Shown: positions 9,021 to 18,900 of the stretch, one piece after another
Position numbering within the stretch: position 1 is the first letter of the stretch
Layout: every line of letters starts with the position of its first letter
Source: Schlesneria paludicola DSM 18645
GTDB lineage: Bacteria; Planctomycetota; Planctomycetia; Planctomycetales; Planctomycetaceae
Assembly (NCBI GenBank): GCA_945862235.1
Contig: CAMAYU010000026.1
Span: 1-47,281, forward strand
Reading direction: 5' to 3'
DNA length: 47,281 nt
Translations under genes and position numbers: made by a program
Notes under the pieces: generated by a model
What the model was told of the DNA's origin: nothing
Seen by the model: the letters and a program-made list of their open reading frames with translations, nothing else
Databases searched by the model: none

Positions 9021-10154
9021 TTAGAAGTCGCCGACAAGCTGGCTATCGTTCACGCGGGAGATCAACCGGTAGGTGTTGATGTCCAAGTTTTCGCTCAGGA
9101 ACCGGACGGCTCCGTCACCCATCAGGAACTGAGCACCACCGGTGTGCATGCTGCCGAAACCGCTGGTCGTGGGGCGTGGGTTCGCGGCCGTGAAGTTCGC
9201 ATTAATCTTGAAAGTCGCTTCACCCAAAACCATCCACTCGGAAGCGGCACTCGGAACGCCGACCCAGCTCGCATCGCCGATGACCATCGCGGTCAACGGG
9301 TTGGCGTTAATGGGCGTATAGCGTTCGCCAACCATCAGGACGTTGCTGGTTCCGTCCGACATGTCACGAATACCACGCTTACTGTTGGCACCAAACGTAC
9401 CACCGTAGTAATCGACCAACGTTGTCGTGGGGGAGTAAATCGGAGGCAGAACCGTTGCGGCCGCACCATTGACCATCGAACTGCACAGTGCAGGAGTTGG
9501 CATCATTCCACCGGCCGCTGTGGCACCTGCGGCAACAGCCGGAAGCACTGGAGCGGCAGAGCAGATCGTCGTTCCAGCAACACTCGGGGTTGCAGCAGCA
9601 AAATTAAATGCTGAACCGGCCACGCCGACATAGTTCGAGCGTCCGAATGGACGACCAACGATACCACCAGCAACAGTTGCGGCACCGGCATCGGAAGGAC
9701 AACGTTGCGAAGGCAACACGCTTTCAATCGATCCGATCGCTGGGGTGGTGGCCCCCGTTCCGCCAGCAACCAAACCAGCAGCCACGTTTGGACTGTTGGC
9801 GGTGCTACCGAAGGTGTTGTAGAGCGGAGCCTGGTCGATGTACGGGAGGATCATGGTTCCCCATCCCCAACCGTTGTTCATGACTCTCAAGGCTGGGGGC
9901 GTGGCATTGCCAGCACCCGCTTCGTAGATGTAGCCGGTGGGCATCGTGGTGATGAACGTGTCGTGGTAGTTGTGGAGTGCGAGTCCCAACTGCTTCAACT
10001 GGTTCTTACACTGGGTACGACGGGCCGATTCACGGGCCTGTTGTACGGCTGGGAGCAGCAACGCGATCAAGACTGCAATGATGGCGATGACCACCAGCAG
10101 CTCGATGAGCGTGAATGCTCGGCGACGGGACGACTTTGCAAAAAAAGTTGGCAC
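9021..10154 (-). CDS. DUF1559 (SBP_bac_10) protein with type IV pilin-like N-terminus
   Basis: About 377 residues. The start shows RRRAFTLIELLVVIAIIAVL, a prepilin methylation site and hydrophobic helix, followed by PAVQQARESARR, which is nearly invariant in this planctomycete family. Processing would be by a type IV prepilin peptidase; Ala rather than Gly precedes the Phe. The C-terminus has the prepilin-processing-associated H-x9-DG motif (His337 to Asp347-Gly348). The middle is Ala/Thr/Val-rich, as expected of an exported pseudopilin. These proteins exist in tens of copies per planctomycete genome and their exact role is not settled. AAGGAG lies ten bases before GTG at 10154, so this start is preferred to TTG at 10163. 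Monocistronic, with its own terminator. Confidence 0.93.
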   Translation of the reverse strand: MPTFFAKSSRRRAFTLIELLVVIAIIAVLIALLLPAVQQARESARRTQCKNQLKQLGLALHNYHDTFITTMPTGYIYEAGAGNATPPALRVMNNGWGWGTMILPYIDQAPLYNTFGSTANSPNVAAGLVAGGTGATTPAIGSIESVLPSQRCPSDAGAATVAGGIVGRPFGRSNYVGVAGSAFNFAAATPSVAGTTICSAAPVLPAVAAGATAAGGMMPTPALCSSMVNGAAATVLPPIYSPTTTLVDYYGGTFGANSKRGIRDMSDGTSNVLMVGERYTPINANPLTAMVIGDASWVGVPSAASEWMVLGEATFKINANFTAANPRPTTSGFGSMHTGGAQFLMGDGAVRFLSENLDINTYRLISRVNDSQLVGDF

Positions 10155-10770
10155 AGTAGGCAATCTCCTTCAACAACAACAAGGAACTGTACCGGTGAAC
10201 GCCCACCGGATGACGCCGCAGAAAATACCAATGTCTGTCGCGAGAAATCTACGTCTCAGAATTAAAAAAAAAAGTTTTCGAGAAGAAAACCTTTCTGATC
10301 CTCAACAGTCGCAGTCCTGCATCACACTGCGGGGCGATGCAAAAACACACGGCCCAAACATACACGTCATTTTGGGAGGGAAAGCAAGGACGACAATGAA
10401 CTCTGGAAAACTCGTCAAACGCTCACATGCACGACGTTTGTGTTGGAGGTGGAAGGCAGTTGTCGTGCCATAAAGCGAAGTTTTGAAAGTCAGCCGGGGG
10501 GCCTATCGTGAGTTTGAACTTTATTTGGAAGTGCCACAGTTCTTCGACGCGCAGCGAGTTCGACTGTTGCCAATCTTTTGAAGTGCAGGATTTCGCCGCC
10601 ATCTTAGGAACGGGACCGCATTACCTTCCCGTGAGGCAATACGTTTGCCGCCTGTGAGTTAGAACAACCGGCGGCTAGCGCCCAATGGCACTGACTTTAA
10701 AAGACACTTGAGATTGGCACGGCGATTGTGCCGAGGAGAATGACCCCTTTGGAGAGGGAGTCATTTTGGC
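10155..10770. other. Intergenic gap with a palindrome fragment
   Basis: An A-rich tract (about 10261-10300) lies upstream of the minus-strand DUF1559 gene and may hold its promoter. At about 10662-10700 CCGGCGGCTAGCGCC and CAATGGCACTGACTTTAA are joined end to end. These are words from the inner and middle shells of the nested palindromes at 3.9 and 39.3 kb. No gene seen. Confidence 0.55.
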
Positions 10771-11690
10771 ATGGCGGCGAGAAAAAGGTTGAGGCTGCGG
10801 TCGCCCCTGCGCGAGTTGCGGAGTTTGATCGGGCCTTTGACATCGTTGCGAGATCTCGTGGATTGGTCGGCGGTCGATCAACAGATCCCTGTGCGAGGGA
10901 ATGCGGTCTACACTAGAGGTGTCGTGGTGTGGATGCTGGTGTCGCAGCGGATGTCTCCCGAACGCTCGCTGGAGTCGGCGGCGAAGCGGCTCATCGACAC
11001 GCAACCGGATTTCCTGCCCCACAACAAACGACTCACCGAGAAGACATTGTCGAATTGCACGGGTGGGTACAGTCGCCCACGCAGCCGGTTGCAGCGGGAG
11101 GCGGCGGAGTGGTTTGCCGAGCAAGTCCGTGACTCGTTGATCGAGTCCACCGCACCCTCGTTTGACGAACGCCGCGTCTACATGGTGGACGGGACCACGA
11201 TCACGATCACGCCGGAATCGTCGCCAGCGGCGAGAACTGGACAACCGACTCGCACACGTGGCGCCCCAGTGCGAAGGAACGCCAATCGCATCCTGATTTG
11301 CCACCGGATGCGGCCCTGGAAGTCCGCCTGCACGAGATCCGTATTCATGACACGCTGACACTGTTCCTGATGACGAGCCTGCCACACACGGCAACAGAAC
11401 TGTCGGAACTGTATCGGCACCGCGGCGACTTTGAGGGCGATATCCGCAACCTCAAAGTCGTACTGAACACCGAACGCATCTAGGCCCGCAACGTGGAGAT
11501 GTTCCACAAAGACTTGCTGACCTCGCTGGGTGGCCTACAACCTGGTGACGCAATTCCGCCGCCAAGCCGCCACGCTCATCGCCGAACCTCCACGCCGCAT
11601 GAGCTTCAAAAGAACCTGGACCACATTCCACATCTTCCTCTGGCTGGCAAGCCAAATACCGTCAAGCGTTGCTGATCGCCACGCAAGACA
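10771..11690 (+). pseudogene. Degenerate IS4-type transposase
   Basis: The first intact piece (10771-11230) has the leading part of an IS4 transposase up to the first DDE aspartate region (YMVDGTTIT). The central catalytic region is mostly missing. After a frame change, 11283-11483 carries the distal motif ELSELYRHRGDFEGDIRNLK, which fits the Y-x2-R-x-x-F-E-x6-K signature of the family. A stop codon at 11481-11483 interrupts it. The tail continues as ARNVEMFHKDLL, then after one more frameshift YNLVTQFRRQAA, the usual C-terminal signature. At least two frameshifts, a stop and an internal deletion make it inactive. I found no convincing terminal inverted repeats, so the element's ends are eroded. 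Confidence 0.82.
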
Positions 11691-11930
11691 AACTTCCCAA
11701 TCGTCCCGGCCGCTCGTTCACGCGAGAAGCCTACACCCGGCGACCAAAATCCAACCAATTCCAAAAAAGAACCCCAAACATCCTGAACCCAAACCAGACT
11801 CCTAACACGCATTATTCATGCGGCACCAATGAAACGGCCCCATTGGCGTAGAAGGCTTTGTGACATCAGCACTTCAACGCCGCAGGGAGGCCGACCATGT
11901 CAGATATTCTTATTAGACGGCGACCCTTTC
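11691..11930. other. Intergenic remnant, no gene seen
   Basis: Low-complexity, C/A-rich sequence beyond the transposase remnant. It shows no coding signal or clear repeat. Confidence 0.4.
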
Positions 11931-12002
11931 GTAGCTCAGGCGGCTCGCCTGAGCTGCGTCAACGCGGGCGACAAATCAACTCAGGCGAGCCGCCTGAGCT
12001 AC
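11931..12002. repeat. Perfect 23-bp inverted repeat overlapping a gene end
   Basis: Arms at 11931-11953 and 11980-12002 are exact reverse complements, and each arm is itself a palindrome around CGCCTGAG. The right arm and loop encode the last eight residues and the stop codon of the minus-strand gene at 11976-12836. Confidence 0.9.
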
Positions 12003-12836
12003 GAGTTCCTCCGCACCGAGCAGCCGCTTGATCTCGGCGAACGAACACATGCGATCGGACAAGCCATCGACGCGGCCGTCGTCGAGCATCGCTCGGGCGA
12101 GCTGTTCGACAGCGAAGGCGGTGATCGCCAGGGACTCGACCGGCGAGACCACGATCTTGAAACCGAGCCGCTCCAATTCATCGGCCGAAAGGATCGGAGT
12201 CACTCCGCCGACGAGCATGTTCGCCAATTGCGGCTTCTCAATTTCGCGGGCGATGCGCGTCAGCTCTTCGACAGACTGAGGAGCCTCGACGAAGATCATG
12301 TCCGCCCCGATCGCAGCGTACCGGTGGGCGCGGTTGATGGCGGCGTCGAGTCCTTCCACCGCGCGGGCATCCGTTCGCGCGATGAGGACGAAGTCAGGAT
12401 CGAGACGCGCATCAAGCGCGGCCTTGAGTTTGGTCTCCATCTCCTCGACCGAGATCACCTGCTTCCCCGTGAAGTGACCGCAGCGTTTGGGAAAGACCTG
12501 GTCTTCGAGCAGCATCCCCGCCGCACCCGCACGCTCAAACTCGCGCACCGTCCGGATGACGTTCGGGACCGAACCGTATCCGGTGTCGCCATCGACGATC
12601 ACCGGAACGTTTACCGCGCCGGCCATGCGACGCGCGGCGTCGGCCATCTCGGCGAGACCAAGCAGCCCCAGATCGGGCAGTCCAAAACCACTGGCCGACG
12701 CGCCGAAGCCGCCGAGAAACAGCAGCGGCATCCCGGCTCGTTCCATCACTTTCGCCGTGAAGACATCGTGCGGAGCCAGACTGCGCACGATGCCGGGTCG
12801 CGCGAGCAGCGTTCGGAGGGATTGAGTCGGTGCCAT
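11976..12836 (-). CDS. Isocitrate lyase/PEP mutase superfamily enzyme
   Basis: About 286 residues, the usual size for the short members of this superfamily, which make or break C-C or C-P bonds next to a carboxylate in a Mg-dependent TIM barrel. Visible signatures: DGDTGYG at 82-88 (metal-binding aspartates), EDQ at 111-113, the catalytic loop KRCGH at 117-121, and IARTDAR. The KRCGH loop places it with methylisocitrate lyase, oxaloacetate decarboxylase or 2,3-dimethylmalate lyase types; the exact substrate is not readable. ATG 12836 follows GGATG-rich sequence; the frame extends upstream to 12911 without a better site. The final residues VAQAARLS come from the intergenic palindrome at 11931-12002, so the original C-terminus was replaced or extended. 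Stands alone. Confidence 0.87.
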   Translation of the reverse strand: MAPTQSLRTLLARPGIVRSLAPHDVFTAKVMERAGMPLLFLGGFGASASGFGLPDLGLLGLAEMADAARRMAGAVNVPVIVDGDTGYGSVPNVIRTVREFERAGAAGMLLEDQVFPKRCGHFTGKQVISVEEMETKLKAALDARLDPDFVLIARTDARAVEGLDAAINRAHRYAAIGADMIFVEAPQSVEELTRIAREIEKPQLANMLVGGVTPILSADELERLGFKIVVSPVESLAITAFAVEQLARAMLDDGRVDGLSDRMCSFAEIKRLLGAEELVAQAARLS

Positions 12837-12972
12837 ACGGTTCATCCGGGACGAGACGAGAGTCAGAGGAGCACCCGCGAGACCATAACGTTCACGGACT
12901 TTCTCGACCACGACGCGACCGCCAAACGGCTTGAAGTCCGGCTGGCAAAGCGAGACCTCGCGCGGTCAGTGT

Positions 12973-13072
12973 TGAGACATCTGAGCGGGACGCCATCAGC
13001 CCCCCGGTTCTTCCCATGCGGGCTGACGCCCAAGAGCCAGGGGGCTGACGCCGCCCCGCTCGGAAATGTCTC
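12973..13072. repeat. Composite palindrome, CTGAGCGGG...AAGAGCCAGGGGG family (intergenic copy)
   Basis: Left arm 12973-13012 starts TGAGACATCTGAGCGGG. Right arm 13032-13072 has AAGAGCCAGGGGGCTGACG and ends CGGAAATGTCTCA. A related copy lies inside the coding sequence at 46251-46357 and a shortened one at about 42973-43003. The remaining gap to 13222 holds no gene. Confidence 0.85.
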
Positions 13073-13222
13073 ACTTTGTGCCGCCAGAGGTATAAGCCGA
13101 TCTGCGGCGGTTGCGAATGCGACGGACGTTATGCTCCAATGCCGCCCCGCGCGGGGGGCCTTTCCGCTCTGCGTGCGGTTCGTGGCCGTGACTGACCAAA
13201 CGAGATTCAACAGGAGACGACG

Positions 13223-14938
13223 ATGCGGTTCAGGATGCGAGTAGCAACGTGGATGATGACCCTGGCGGCGCTCTGCTCTTTCGGAGCGATGACTCATGCT
13301 CAGGACGATGGCTGGATTTCGATCTTCGATGGGAAGACGCTCGACAAGTGGGACGGCAATCCCGAATTCTGGCGGGTCGAGGACGGGACGATCACCGGCC
13401 AGACGACCGCCGACAAACCGACCAAGGGGAACACGTTCATTATTTGGCGCGGTGGCGAGACGGCCGACTTTGAACTGAAGCTCGAATACAAGATCGTCGG
13501 CGGTAACAGCGGCATTCAGTACCGCAGCTTTGAAGTGCCGAACGAGAAGTGGGTGATCGGCGGCTACCAGGCCGACTTCGAAGCGGGCGATACCTACAGC
13601 GGCATCAACTACGGCGAACGCTTCCGAGGCATCCTTGCTCTGCGCGGGCAAGAGACCGAAATCGGAGCCGACCACAAGCCGAAGCTCATCAAAGAAATTG
13701 GCGACACGAAAGAGATTCAGACCAAGATCAAGAAGGAAGACTGGAACACTTACCACGTCACGGCGAAGGGCTTTCGGTTTGAGCACCGCATCAACGATGT
13801 CGTGACCTCGATCGTCAACGATGGAGACAAAGAGCAACGTCGCGACAAGGGAGTGCTCGCTCTCCAACTTCACGCCGGTCCGCCGATGAAGGTTCAGTTC
13901 CGGAACATCAAGATCAAGCAAGTGAAGGCCGACGCGAAGACCTCGGCCGCGCCAGCGGCATCGAGCGGCAAGAAGAAGGCGCTGTTGCTCGCCGGAAATC
14001 CGAGCCACGGGTTCGGTGCTCACGATCATCTGGCAGGCTGCTCGCTGCTGGCCAAGCTGATCAATGAAAGTGGTCTGCCGGTCGAGGCCGAAGTTCATTC
14101 GTTGCAGAAGCAAGGTTGGCCCTCACCTGAGAAGCTCGCGTCGGCCAACTCGATCACGATTTACTCGGACGGCGGCGGCGGGCATCCCTTCAACGGGCAT
14201 CTCGACGAGCTGCAGGCTCTGACCCAAAAGGGGGTTGGCATCGTCTGCATTCACTACGGCGTCGAGACGATCATCGGCAAGCCCGGCCAAGCCTTTATCG
14301 ACTGGACCGGTGGCTACTTCGAGCCGAACTTCTCGGTCAACCCGCACTGGGACGCCAACTACACGAAGTTCCCCGACCACGCGACGACGCGCGGCGTGAA
14401 GCCCTTCAAGACGAACGACGAGTGGTACTACCACATGCGATTTCGCGAGGGGATGGACGGCGTGACGCCGATCCTGACCGACCTGCCGCCGATCTCAACG
14501 TTGGTCGTCGTCGATAAGGACGGCAAGGTTGTGATGGAAGAGAAAGACGGGAAGCAAGTCCCGAAGCTCAGTCGCCCCGAGAACGCTCACAACAACAACC
14601 CGCACGTCCGCAAGACGATTCTCGAAGGTAAGACCCCGCAGCACATGGCGTGGGCGACGCAACGCGCCGACGGCGGACGCGGCTTCGGTTGCTCGGGCGG
14701 TCACGTCCATTGGAACTGGGGCAACGATCAGTTCCGCAAACTGATGCTGAACGCGATCGTCTGGACCTCGGGGACGGATGTCCCCGCTGGCGGAGTCAAC
14801 GCTGGCAAAGTGACCGTCGATGACCTGCTGACGAACCACGACGAACCGATCCCCGCCGACTTCAACAAGGCCCGCATCCAAGCGATGCTCGACGAATGGA
14901 ACAACGAGAAGCCCGTCGGCAAACGTGCAGCTGAGTGA
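13223..14938 (+). CDS. Secreted DUF1080 (3-keto-disaccharide hydrolase-like) and ThuA fusion
   Basis: 571 residues. A signal peptide covers about 1-27 ([20 protein letters not shown], cleavage near AQ). Residues 28-240 are a DUF1080 beta-sandwich: [40 protein letters not shown] and the end strand [11 protein letters not shown] short Ala/Lys linker leads to a ThuA-like glutamine-amidotransferase-fold domain from about 252 ([18 protein letters not shown]), with HYGVET and [16 protein letters not shown]1080 domains act on glucosides or 3-keto-sugars, and ThuA is linked to trehalose/sucrose use, so a periplasmic sugar-modifying role is likely. Start ATG 13223 is well supported by CAGGAG seven bases upstream. 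Both domains are common in planctomycetes; finding them in one chain may point to sequential steps on one sugar. Confidence 0.88.
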   Translation: MRFRMRVATWMMTLAALCSFGAMTHAQDDGWISIFDGKTLDKWDGNPEFWRVEDGTITGQTTADKPTKGNTFIIWRGGETADFELKLEYKIVGGNSGIQYRSFEVPNEKWVIGGYQADFEAGDTYSGINYGERFRGILALRGQETEIGADHKPKLIKEIGDTKEIQTKIKKEDWNTYHVTAKGFRFEHRINDVVTSIVNDGDKEQRRDKGVLALQLHAGPPMKVQFRNIKIKQVKADAKTSAAPAASSGKKKALLLAGNPSHGFGAHDHLAGCSLLAKLINESGLPVEAEVHSLQKQGWPSPEKLASANSITIYSDGGGGHPFNGHLDELQALTQKGVGIVCIHYGVETIIGKPGQAFIDWTGGYFEPNFSVNPHWDANYTKFPDHATTRGVKPFKTNDEWYYHMRFREGMDGVTPILTDLPPISTLVVVDKDGKVVMEEKDGKQVPKLSRPENAHNNNPHVRKTILEGKTPQHMAWATQRADGGRGFGCSGGHVHWNWGNDQFRKLMLNAIVWTSGTDVPAGGVNAGKVTVDDLLTNHDEPIPADFNKARIQAMLDEWNNEKPVGKRAAE

Positions 14939-14963
14939 AGTTCAGGCCGCTAGGGCATTCGCG

Positions 14964-15056
14964 AAATGTAGGATGGGCACTCTTGCCCGTCCTCTTGTTT
15001 GAACAGCGGTAACTACTGGCGAAAGCCGGACGGGCAAGAGTGCCCGTCCTACATTT
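14964..15056. repeat. Inverted repeat, GGGCACTCTTGCCCGTCC family
   Basis: Arms 14964-14992 and 15028-15056 match at 28 of 29 positions. Each arm is itself palindromic (GGGCACTCTTGCCC). Related copies are at 20204-20275, 23408-23636 (interrupted) and 28925. Confidence 0.88.
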
Positions 15057-15091
15057 CTTGCCAATGCCGCTCACACGACGGAGGCCGCAAC

Positions 15092-15895
15092 ATGCCATCC
15101 CCCTTCCCCGGCATGGACCCGTTCATCGAATGCGGGCCGTGGAGTGATTTTCACGCCACCTTCATTAGCGAAATGAAGCGGGTCTTGAATCGCGATCTGC
15201 CCGACGGATATGCGGCTCGCGTTGAGCAGCGTGTCTTTGTCGATGACGAGCCGCCTGCATCCGAGTCGCGCGAAGTGGCTCCGGATACTGTTGTCTTTGA
15301 ATCGGATGTGTCTCGATCAGGATCGCCTTCGCCGGGGATGCCGGCTCGGAAGACTTCGGCAACGGTCGCACACATTGTCGAGTGGCCGACGCCGGTCCAG
15401 TATCGAGAGTCTTGGCTGGAGATTCGTGACCTCGAACATTCCCGGATCGTCTCGATGATTGAACTGCTGTCACCGACCAACAAGCGTCGCAGGACAAGCG
15501 GTCGCCGACTCTATCTCCGCAAACGACATCAGGTCTTGGAGAGCCGCTCTCACTTCATCGAGATCGATCTGCTACGGGGCGGAGGAACCGTGTGGCCGGT
15601 TGCCGTTCGTCCACCAGGGGATTACTACGTGGCCGTCAGCCGGGCCGAGCGGCGGCCCAAGGTTGAGCTATATTCTTGGACGTTGCGAGATGCTCTTCCT
15701 TCCGTTTCGATCCCACTCAAGGCCGGAACGCCCGACGTAATTCTCAGTCTTCGAGACGCCTTCAATTCCGTGTACGAAGACAGTCGATACGGACGGTCCC
15801 TGTACTCAATTTCACTCTCCCCCAAGCTGTCGGCCGAAGACCAACTGTGGGTGCATCCGCTGTTGCAGCAACCCGCAGACAGTCACCCCAACTGA
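15092..15895 (+). CDS. DUF4058 family protein
   Basis: 267 residues. The opening MPSPFPGMDPFIE is the hallmark of DUF4058, a family of unknown function that is expanded in cyanobacteria and planctomycetes. Other conserved stretches visible are LEIRDLEHSRIVSMIELLSP at about residues 111-130, then KRHQVLESRSHFIEIDLLRG. The Glu/Asp-Leu-x-Arg and E-I-D-L-L patterns suggest a compact alpha/beta fold of the nuclease type, but that is only a guess. The start at 15092 has GGAGG eight bases upstream; the frame also runs backwards into the palindrome at 14964-15056, which is noise. No signal peptide, so cytoplasmic. It lies 49 bases before the giant PVC gene but need not be cotranscribed. Confidence 0.88.
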   Translation: MPSPFPGMDPFIECGPWSDFHATFISEMKRVLNRDLPDGYAARVEQRVFVDDEPPASESREVAPDTVVFESDVSRSGSPSPGMPARKTSATVAHIVEWPTPVQYRESWLEIRDLEHSRIVSMIELLSPTNKRRRTSGRRLYLRKRHQVLESRSHFIEIDLLRGGGTVWPVAVRPPGDYYVAVSRAERRPKVELYSWTLRDALPSVSIPLKAGTPDVILSLRDAFNSVYEDSRYGRSLYSISLSPKLSAEDQLWVHPLLQQPADSHPN

Positions 15896-15944
15896 CACCA
15901 TTCCAACGAACCTATTCCTCGCTTCACCCATGGAGTCTTCCTTG

Positions 15945-18900
15945 ATGCTCATTCGTCCACTTGCCTCACTCGCCGCGCTGGCTTTGCTCAGCGCGAGTGG
16001 TTTCTGTTTCGCACAGGAACCGAAGTTTCAGTCCAAGGTCATCAATCGGGAGACGCCCGGTCATGCGGTGGAGATTGATGTCGATGTCACCGGCGCGAAG
16101 GAGCTGTATCTCGTCGTGCGAGACGGCGGAGATGGGTTTGGTGCCGACTGGGCCGATTGGGCCGAACCACGACTCGTCACGCCTTCCGGTGAGAAGAAGC
16201 TGACCGAGATCAAGTGGAAGTCGGCGGGAGCTGATTGGGGGAACGTGGCTGTCGGCAAGAATGCTGGTGGCGACGCGATGAAGATCGCGGGGAAGGCCGT
16301 TGAGTACGGCATCGGGACGCACGCCAATTCGGTCATTGGGTTCGATCTCCCTGCCGGGACGACGCGGTTCAAGGCGCGCGGCGGGATCGACAACGGTGGC
16401 TCGGGCCAGCCGCTCGGTAGCTCGGTGCAGTTCGCCGTCTACACCCAGAAGCCTCCGGTGCAGGTGACTCAAGGGAGTGTTCCAGCAGGAGGGGGAAGTC
16501 GTGAGGCGAAGGATGCCGTCTCAGGATTGGATGTTGCCGAGGGACTCGAAGCGTTGCTCTTCGCGAGCGAAGCGTCCAACCCCGCGATGCTCAATCCAAC
16601 CAGCATCGACATCGATCATCTCGGCCGAGTCTGGGTCTGCGAGGTCGTGAACTACCGCCACCGGAAGGGCGAGCGGAAGGAAGGCGACCGCATTCTGATC
16701 CTCGAAGACACGAACGGTGACGGCGTCGCCGACAAGCAGACCGTCTTCCATCAGGGAACCGATGTCGATTCGGCTCACGGCATCTGCGTTTTGCCGACGC
16801 CCTCGGGCAAGGGGACGAAGATCATCGTGTCGGCCAACGACAATGTCTTCTTCCTGCACGACGAAGACGGCGATCTCAAGTCCGACAAGAAAGAAATGCT
16901 CTTCACCGGCATCGCCGGGACTCAGCACGACCACGGCATTCATGCCTTCCACTTCGGGCCGGACGGGAAGCTTTATTTCAACTTCGGCAACTCTGGCAAC
17001 CAGATCAAGGACAAAGACGGCAAGCAGATCGTGGACATGGCCGGCAACGAAGTGACCGCCGCTCGGAAGCCATACCAAGAGGGAATGGTCTTCCGCTGCA
17101 ACATGGATGGCAGCGAGTTCGAGACGCTCGGCTGGAACTTCCGCAACAACTGGGAGATCGCGGTCGACAGCTTCGGCACGCTGTGGCAGTCGGACAACGA
17201 CGACGACGGCAACAAGGGCGTCCGCATCAACTTCGTAATGGAGTTCGGCGACTACGGCTACAAGGATCAGATGACCGGCGCGGGCTGGCAGTCGCCGCGC
17301 ACGAACATGGAGACTGAAATCCCACTACGGCACTGGCATCTCAACGATCCCGGCACCGTGCCAAATCTGCTGCAAACGGGAGCCGGTTCTCCGACAGGCA
17401 TCTGCGTCTACGAGGGCGATCTGCTCCCCGAGATCTTCCGCAATCAGGTCATTCACTGTGATGCCGGTCCGAACGTCGTGCGCGCCTACCCGGTGAAGAA
17501 GTCGGGCGCGGGCTACACCGCCGAGACGGTCAACATTCTCACCGGTGCCCGCGACAACTGGTTCCGTCCGTCGGACGTGTGCGTCGCCCCCGACGGATCG
17601 CTCTTCGTCGCCGACTGGTACGACCCCGGAGTCGGTGGCCACCGCATGGGCGACGCCGACCGAGGCCGCCTGTTTCGAGTCGCCCCGCCGAAGACTCCGT
17701 ACAAGGTCGCGAAGGTCGATGTCAGCACCGTCGAAGGTGCCATTGCTGCACTGAAGAGTCCGAATGAAGTCGCTCGCTACGTTGGTTGGACAGCGCTGGC
17801 AGAGTTCCTCAACTCAAAGCAAGGCGAAGCCGATGCCGCGCTGACGAAAGTTTGGTCGAGTGATCCGAATCCGCGCGTTCGAGCCCGAGCATTGGGCGTG
17901 CTTGCGAAGAATCCGGCCATTGGCCACAAGGCCATCGCCGCTGCGATCGCCGACAAGGACGCCGACATTCGCTGTGCCGGATTGCGGTTGGCGCGTCAAG
18001 TTTATCGACCGGTTGAAGGCACCCGAAACACGGTCGCACTCGTCGGTCTCATCGGCAATCTTTCGGCGGACTTGTCGCCCGAAGTGCGTCGTGAATGTCT
18101 CGTCGCTTTGCGGAATTTGAAGGCACCACAGAAGGCCGAACTCTGGGCGAAGCTCGCTTTGCAGCATGACGGGAAAGACCGCTGGTATTTGGAAGCAATT
18201 GGTCTTGCTGCCGATGGTGACTGGGATGCGTGTGTCACGGCCATCAAGAAGTTGGGGCCTGCCTATGCCAAACCTGGTGATGCTTTCGCCAACCCAATTG
18301 CTCGCGACATCATCTGGCGTGCCCGAGCCGTTGCGGAAGGGGCCAACACGGCCAAGACGTTGGCCATGCTGTTGGCCTCGGATCACGTGAGTGCCGCCGA
18401 TGCGCCGCGTTACATTCGGTCGTTCGACTTCCAACCGCAGTCGCAACAAAAAGACGACGCCCTCATCCAGCTTGCGTTCGGCAATTTTGGGGACGAGGCG
18501 AAAACGAAGTTCATCAACACGGAAGCGATCTCGCGGTTGAAGGGGTTTGATGTCTCGAAGAACCCCGCGCAGATGGCGGCTTTGAACCGAGTCCTGGATG
18601 GCGTGAAGGGACAGCCCCAGTTCATCACGCTCGTTGAGAAATTCAATGTGGCGGATCGGTTCCCCGACCTGCTGGCCCTCGCACAGGCGAAGCCAGATGA
18701 CCAGATCGGCATCGACGCGGTGAAGTTGCTGCTCGACAAGAAGGCCAACGACCTGCTCTCGGCAGCGCTGGCGTCTGATAACGATAAAGGTCGCTCTGCA
18801 CTGGCCACTGCGACAGCGCTGTCGAACACGGGCGATGTGAATGCGTCACCCTTGCTGTTGCCCGTCGTGAAGAACGACAAGGCTCCCGCTGATCTCCGTC

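Noticed and set aside
11829..13244. A 471-codon open frame on the plus strand
   Set aside because: It lies opposite the PEP mutase-family gene, whose motifs (DGDTGYG, KRCGH) are clear. The plus frame has no domain and runs through two palindromes, so it is a GC-driven shadow.
14999..15091. Upstream extension of the DUF4058 protein
   Set aside because: It is coded by the GGGCAAGAGTGCCC inverted repeat; the family start MPSPFPGMDP at 15092 has its own GGAGG.
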